Part shown: one piece after another, positions 4,975 to 8,107 of the stretch | Numbering within the stretch: position 1 is the first letter of the stretch | Layout of the letters: each line of letters opens with the position of its first letter | NCBI GenBank assembly: GCA_902475515.1 | Contig: CABSAB010000051.1 | Location: forward strand, 1 to 8,107 | Direction of reading: 5' to 3' | DNA from: an uncultured Eubacteriales bacterium | GTDB taxonomy: Bacteria > Bacillota > Clostridia > Oscillospirales > Oscillospiraceae | DNA: 8,107 bases | The notes under the pieces: model-generated | Seen by the model: only the letters and a program-made list of their open reading frames with translations | What the model was told of the DNA's origin: nothing | Database searches by the model: none | Made by a program: the position numbers and the translations under genes

Positions 4975-6084
4975 ATGACGTCCCATCGGAAACAGCAGCT
5001 GAAGCTCGGCCTTTTGATCGGCGGCGGGGTCCTGGCGGCGGCGCTGCTTTTGCCGCTGACGCTGCCGGTGGTGCTGGGGGCCGGACTGGCCATCCTGCTC
5101 GATGGCACCATTGTAAAGCTCCAGACAAAGACAGGCCTGGGCCGCGGCATGGCGGCGGGGCTGACGGTGACGGGGACCCTGCTGGCGGCAGGCGGGGCGC
5201 TGTGGTTCCTGGGCCGCATGCTGCTCCATGAGGCAGTGGCCATTTCCGGGGCCCTGCCGGAGATCGCGGAGACCCTGTCGGGCTATGGCAAGGCTGCGGC
5301 GGAATTCATCTCCCGGCTGGGCGCCCGCCTGCCGGATGGCGTGGGCGACGCCCTGTCCGCCTGGGGCCAGGAGCTTATGAGCGGCAGCGGCACCCTGGCC
5401 CAAAAGCTCTATGAGGGGATATTCTCCCTGGTGAGCCGGTTCCTGGGGGCCCTGCCGGACAGCATCTTTTTCCTGATGACGCTGATCCTGTCGGCCTACT
5501 TCGCGGCGGGGGAGCTGCCCCGGCTCCGGGAGGTGGGGCGCCTCAAGCTGCCGGAGAGCGTTTCCCACTGGATGGGCACCGCCGGCGGAAGCGTCCGCCG
5601 GGCCCTGGGGGGCTGGTTCCGGGCCCAGCTGAAGCTCATGGGGGTGACGTTCCTGCTGCTGACGGTGGGACTATGCCTTTTGCGGGTGGATTCCCCGCTG
5701 CTGCTGGCGGTGCTGATCAGCGTGCTGGACGCCCTGCCGGTGTTCGGCACGGGTACGGTGCTGATCCCCTGGGCGGCGGTGTCCATCCTGTCCGGGAATA
5801 TGGGCCTCGGCCTGGGGCTTTTGGGCCTGTACGGCGCGGCGGCCCTGACCCGAAACGTGCTGGAGCCCAAGGTGCTGGGGGCCACGCTGGGCCTAAGCCC
5901 GCTGCTGACCCTGGTGGCCATTTACGCGGGCTGGCGGATGTTTGGCTTGTGGGGGATGATCCTGCTTCCCATGGGGGCCATGGTGCTGGGCCAGCTGGTC
6001 GCCGCCACCCGGGGGCAGGGGGCCGTCCCGGCGGAAAAGCCCGCCGGACGGTATCAGGAATTCCGCTTTAAGAACGTTGAGTAA
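4975..6084 (+). CDS. AI-2E family / YtvI-like integral membrane protein
   Basis: The 369-residue hydrophobic protein belongs to the UPF0118/AI-2E exporter superfamily, whose members have been linked to autoinducer-2 or ion export and, for YtvI-type members, to sporulation. Predicted membrane segments are roughly 10-30, 32-44, 62-82, 160-178, 222-237, 240-273 (with a break), 276-292 and 308-345. A soluble stretch (about 85-158) is expected to be the family's extracytoplasmic or amphipathic region. Family motifs are VLDALPVFGTGTVLIPWA (250-267) and LEPKVLGATLGLSP (296-309) followed by LLTLVAIYAGWRMFG. The start ATG 4975 has AAGGGGG about 7 nt upstream; earlier in-frame TTG starts (from 4900) would lie within the regulatory region and are rejected. 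The gene stands alone between two hairpins, so context does not identify a substrate. Length matches YtvI, but the sporulation role is inference. Confidence 0.85.
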   Translation: MTSHRKQQLKLGLLIGGGVLAAALLLPLTLPVVLGAGLAILLDGTIVKLQTKTGLGRGMAAGLTVTGTLLAAGGALWFLGRMLLHEAVAISGALPEIAETLSGYGKAAAEFISRLGARLPDGVGDALSAWGQELMSGSGTLAQKLYEGIFSLVSRFLGALPDSIFFLMTLILSAYFAAGELPRLREVGRLKLPESVSHWMGTAGGSVRRALGGWFRAQLKLMGVTFLLLTVGLCLLRVDSPLLLAVLISVLDALPVFGTGTVLIPWAAVSILSGNMGLGLGLLGLYGAAALTRNVLEPKVLGATLGLSPLLTLVAIYAGWRMFGLWGMILLPMGAMVLGQLVAATRGQGAVPAEKPAGRYQEFRFKNVE

Positions 6085-6092
6085 AACACCGG

Positions 6093-6136
6093 CCCCGGCC
6101 TTGCCGGCAGGATTTATTTTCTGCGGGAGGCCGGGG
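6093..6136 (+). terminator. Hairpin after the AI-2E/YtvI-like gene
   Basis: CCCCGGCCT (6093-6101) pairs with AGGCCGGGG (6128-6136). GCAG (6107-6110) and CTGC (6121-6124) can add an inner stem closing an AT-rich loop. ATTCTTTAC follows, a modest U-tract, so termination efficiency is uncertain. It lies just before the pyr promoter. Confidence 0.6.
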
Positions 6137-6140
6137 ATTC

Positions 6141-6170
6141 TTTACAAGACAGCGCCGGGTGTGGTAAAAT
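6141..6170 (+). promoter_or_regulatory. Sigma-A promoter of the pyrF-pyrK-pyrD operon
   Basis: TTTACA (6141-6146; 5 of 6) and TAAAAT (6165-6170; 5 of 6) are separated by 18 bp, and the -10 is extended by TGG (6162-6164). Transcription should begin near 6177, leaving a leader of about 50 nt. No PyrR-type anti-terminator/terminator structure fits in that leader. Confidence 0.75.
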
Positions 6171-6225
6171 AGACCCCAGAAAACGACGATAAGACGGACC
6201 GTTTTGAACAAAAGGAGTGTTTGCC

Positions 6226-7158
6226 ATGTCCATGGACGCATTGCAGGAGAAGATCCGCAAAAAGAAGAACCCCACGGTGGCCGGGCTGGACCCGACGCTG
6301 GACTATATCCCGAAGCATCTGATCGATGAGGCCTTTGCCAAGTATGGCCCCACGCTGCAGGGCGCGGCGGAGGCCTACCGGCTGTTCTCCCGGGGGCTCA
6401 TTGACGCCCTGTGGGATGTGGTTCCCGCGGTGAAGCCCCAGAGCGCCTACTACGAGGTGCTGGGCAGTGCGGGCATCGCCGTTTTGGAGGAGATCGTGGC
6501 CTATGCCAAGGAGAAGGGCCTGTATGTGATCATGGACGCCAAGCGGGGAGACATCGGCTCCACCTGCGAGGCCTATGCCAAGGCATATCTGGGCGAGGTG
6601 GCCGTGGGAGACAATACCTTTGCGCCCTTTGACGCGGACAGCGTGACGGTCAACGGCTATCTGGGCACCGATGCGCTCAAGCCCTTTACGGCCCTGTGTA
6701 AGGAGCGGGACAAGTCCATCTTCCTGCTGGTGAAGACCTCCAACCCCAGCTCCCGGGAGCTTCAGGACCTGATCGCCGGAGACCGGGTGGTCCACACGGT
6801 GGTGGCCGACCTGGCGGTGCGGCTGACGGACAAGGAGCAGCTTCTTGGAAAAGCCGGATGGTCCGCCATCGGCGCTGTGGTGGGAGCCACCCATCCCCAG
6901 GACCTGAAAAACCTCCGGGAGAAATACCCCCAGATCTTCTTCCTGGTGCCCGGCTACGGCGCCCAGGGGGGAAAGGCCCAGGATGTGCAGTACGCTTTTG
7001 ATAAATTTGGCCACGGGGCCATCGTCAACTCCTCCCGGGGCATCATGTGCGCCTGGAAGAAGACCGAAGACGGCACGGGCAGGGACTATCAGGCGGCCGC
7101 CCGGGCGGAGGCCATCCGGATGCGGGACGATATCCTGCGGTTCGTAGACATTCTCTAA
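6226..7158 (+). CDS. pyrF: Orotidine 5'-phosphate decarboxylase, type 2
   Basis: This enzyme decarboxylates OMP to UMP, the last step of de novo pyrimidine synthesis. The 310-residue length fits the longer type 2 subfamily found in clostridia and mycobacteria, compared with about 240 residues for type 1. Visible motifs are AGLDPT (19-24), VKPQ (69-72), the catalytic Lys/Asp loop DAKRGDIGST (104-113), DSVTVNGYLG (138-147), VPGYGAQGG (241-249) and NSSRGI (268-273), a phosphate-binding region. ATG 6226 is preferred because AAGGAG (6212-6217) lies 8 nt upstream; a second ATG at 6232 is further from it, and an upstream in-frame TTG at 6217 overlaps the ribosome site. The gene is first in the operon and its stop is followed 13 nt later by pyrK. 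Confidence 0.96.
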   Translation: MSMDALQEKIRKKKNPTVAGLDPTLDYIPKHLIDEAFAKYGPTLQGAAEAYRLFSRGLIDALWDVVPAVKPQSAYYEVLGSAGIAVLEEIVAYAKEKGLYVIMDAKRGDIGSTCEAYAKAYLGEVAVGDNTFAPFDADSVTVNGYLGTDALKPFTALCKERDKSIFLLVKTSNPSSRELQDLIAGDRVVHTVVADLAVRLTDKEQLLGKAGWSAIGAVVGATHPQDLKNLREKYPQIFFLVPGYGAQGGKAQDVQYAFDKFGHGAIVNSSRGIMCAWKKTEDGTGRDYQAAARAEAIRMRDDILRFVDIL

Positions 7159-7171
7159 GGAGGGGACGATC

Positions 7172-7936
7172 TTGCAGACAACAGGCGGATACACGGCGGT
7201 GGTCAGGGATATCCTCTGCGGAGAGACCTATGTGACCATGACGCTTTCCTGCCCGGAGGCGGCAAAAACCGCCCTGCCGGGACAGTTTTTACATATCCAA
7301 TGCGGGGAGCTTACCCTGCGGCGGCCCATTTCCATCGGCGGCGTTGCGGGCGACCTGCTGATGGTGATCTTCGAGGTCAAGGGCAGGGGAACCAAGTGGC
7401 TCCGGGACCGGAAGGCCGGGGACAAGCTGAATGTGCTGGGCCCCCTGGGACACGGGTTCCCCAAGAATCCCGGCAAGGTATTGCTGGTGGGCGGCGGCGT
7501 GGGCGTCCCGCCCATGCACTTCGCGGCCCAGAAGCTCCCGTCCTGCGATGCGGTGCTGGCCTTCCGCTCGGCGGACCGGGCCATGCTGACGGAGGAATTT
7601 CAGCTCCACTGCGGGAATGTTCAGGTTATGAGCGACGACGGCTCCATCGGGGAAAAAGGCTTTGCGGCCCAAGGGGTCGCGGAGATGCTGAAAGCCGGCG
7701 GTTACGGGGCGGTGTTCGCCTGCGGGCCGAAGATCATGCTGAAAACCACCTATGAAGCGGCAAAAGCGGCGGGGGTCCCCTGCTATGTGTCCATGGAAGA
7801 ACGCATGGGCTGCGGTGTGGGGGCCTGTTTGGGCTGCTCCGTGCCCGTCAGGGGGCCGGACGGCGGGCGGCAGATGAAGCGCGCCTGCGCCGACGGCCCG
7901 GTGTTCCGGGGAGAGGAGGTCCTTTGGGATGAATGA
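7172..7936 (+). CDS. pyrK: Dihydroorotate dehydrogenase B, electron-transfer subunit
   Basis: PyrK carries FAD and a [2Fe-2S] cluster and passes electrons from the PyrD FMN to NAD+. The 254-residue protein has the FAD-binding RRPISIGG (50-57), the nucleotide-binding VLLVGGGVGVPPMHFAA (103-119), the CGPKIMLK segment (184-191) and the cluster-binding cysteines C214-x4-C219-x2-C222-x16-C239 within MEERMGCGVGACLGC and the following tail. Translation starts at TTG 7172, 8 nt after AGGAGG (7158-7163), which itself overlaps the last base of the pyrF stop. No ATG fits both the ribosome site and the conserved N-terminal strand. The gene overlaps pyrD by 8 nt, implying coupled translation of the two partner subunits. 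Confidence 0.95.
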   Translation: MQTTGGYTAVVRDILCGETYVTMTLSCPEAAKTALPGQFLHIQCGELTLRRPISIGGVAGDLLMVIFEVKGRGTKWLRDRKAGDKLNVLGPLGHGFPKNPGKVLLVGGGVGVPPMHFAAQKLPSCDAVLAFRSADRAMLTEEFQLHCGNVQVMSDDGSIGEKGFAAQGVAEMLKAGGYGAVFACGPKIMLKTTYEAAKAAGVPCYVSMEERMGCGVGACLGCSVPVRGPDGGRQMKRACADGPVFRGEEVLWDE

Positions 7937-8107
7937 CAAGCAGGTAAGCACCCAGGTAGAGCTGGCGGGGGTCACGCTGAAAAACCCCATCGTCCCCGCC
8001 TCGGGGACCTTTGGCTTCGGCCGGGAGTATGAGGGCTATTTTCCCCTGTCCCGGCTGGGGGGCATCTGCGTCAAGGGCCTCACCCTCCACCGCCGGGAGG
8101 GCAACCC
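7929..8107 (+). CDS. pyrD: Dihydroorotate dehydrogenase B, catalytic subunit (5' part)
   Basis: The first 59 residues are present before the window ends. KNPIVPASGTFGFGREY (18-34) and LGGICVKGLTL (43-53) match the N-terminal FMN-barrel start of class 1B (PyrK-dependent) dihydroorotate dehydrogenases, which oxidise dihydroorotate to orotate in the cytoplasm. ATG 7929 lies 9 nt after AGGAGG (7914-7919) and overlaps the pyrK end. Another ATG at 7933 is out of frame and hits a stop within five codons. The rest of the gene lies beyond the right edge. Confidence 0.94.
   Translation, partial: MNDKQVSTQVELAGVTLKNPIVPASGTFGFGREYEGYFPLSRLGGICVKGLTLHRREGN

Noticed and set aside
4747..5568. Minus-strand frame opposite the AI-2E/YtvI-like gene, running into the PheB/ThrR-like gene start
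   Set aside because: The product is low-complexity Gln/Arg-rich and crosses the well-supported promoter and the start of the regulator gene in another frame.
6142..7194. Minus-strand frame opposite pyrF
   Set aside because: It is an antisense shadow of a well-conserved enzyme, with no family features.

Overview
The window looks like a chromosomal segment of a GC-rich anaerobic Firmicute, most likely a gut clostridium of the Oscillospiraceae (Flavonifractor / Intestinimonas / Oscillibacter type). Supporting signs are strong AGGAGG-type ribosome sites, GC-biased third codon positions, a clostridial pyrF-pyrK-pyrD order with the NAD-linked class 1B dihydroorotate dehydrogenase system, a PheB/ThrR-hom-lysC operon, and a molybdopterin/iron-sulfur oxidoreductase pair of a kind common in gut anaerobes. 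The genus-level assignment is inference.

Layout. (1) Positions 2-1023 (+): the last 67 codons of a molybdopterin oxidoreductase large subunit, overlapping by one base a 272-residue electron-transfer subunit that carries four complete [4Fe-4S] cysteine quartets and a C-terminal beta-sandwich-like domain. This architecture recalls the pyrogallol-phloroglucinol transhydroxylase small subunit. The gene ends inside a perfect 21-bp terminator hairpin. (2) Positions 1051-1506: a small accessory patch with seven clean tandem 7-bp units, a mini-hairpin, an isolated perfect 18-bp-stem palindrome, and a small AT-richer gene for a ribbon-helix-helix-like protein behind a possible operator dyad. (3) Positions 1506-1810 (-): an MGMT/ATL-type DNA-repair gene broken by a one-base frameshift. 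(4) Positions 1884-4777 (-): an aspartate-family operon, ACT-domain regulator (PheB/ThrR-like), then homoserine dehydrogenase, then aspartokinase, closed by a hairpin. (5) Positions 4778-4974: a divergent regulatory region with a clear promoter for the aspartate operon, TTGTC-type repeats around it, and spaced TATC-centred repeats on the side facing the next gene. (6) Positions 4975-6084 (+): an AI-2E/YtvI-type membrane protein, followed by a hairpin. (7) Positions 6141-8107 (+): promoter, pyrF, pyrK and the 5' end of pyrD.

How the genes work together. Aspartokinase and homoserine dehydrogenase catalyse the first and third steps of the aspartate pathway to lysine, threonine and methionine. 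The ACT-HTH protein transcribed first is well placed to sense an end-product amino acid and control its own operon. PyrK and PyrD form the flavin/iron-sulfur dihydroorotate dehydrogenase that reduces NAD+, and PyrF makes UMP. The Mo/Fe-S pair would be a soluble cytoplasmic redox or hydroxyl-transfer enzyme whose substrate cannot be read from this window.

No tRNA, rRNA, CRISPR array, insertion sequence or phage gene was recognised. No wholly new multi-gene system was found. The least ordinary parts are the Mo/Fe-S enzyme with its extra beta domain, the repeat-bearing accessory patch with the frameshifted repair gene, and the operator architecture of the aspartate operon.
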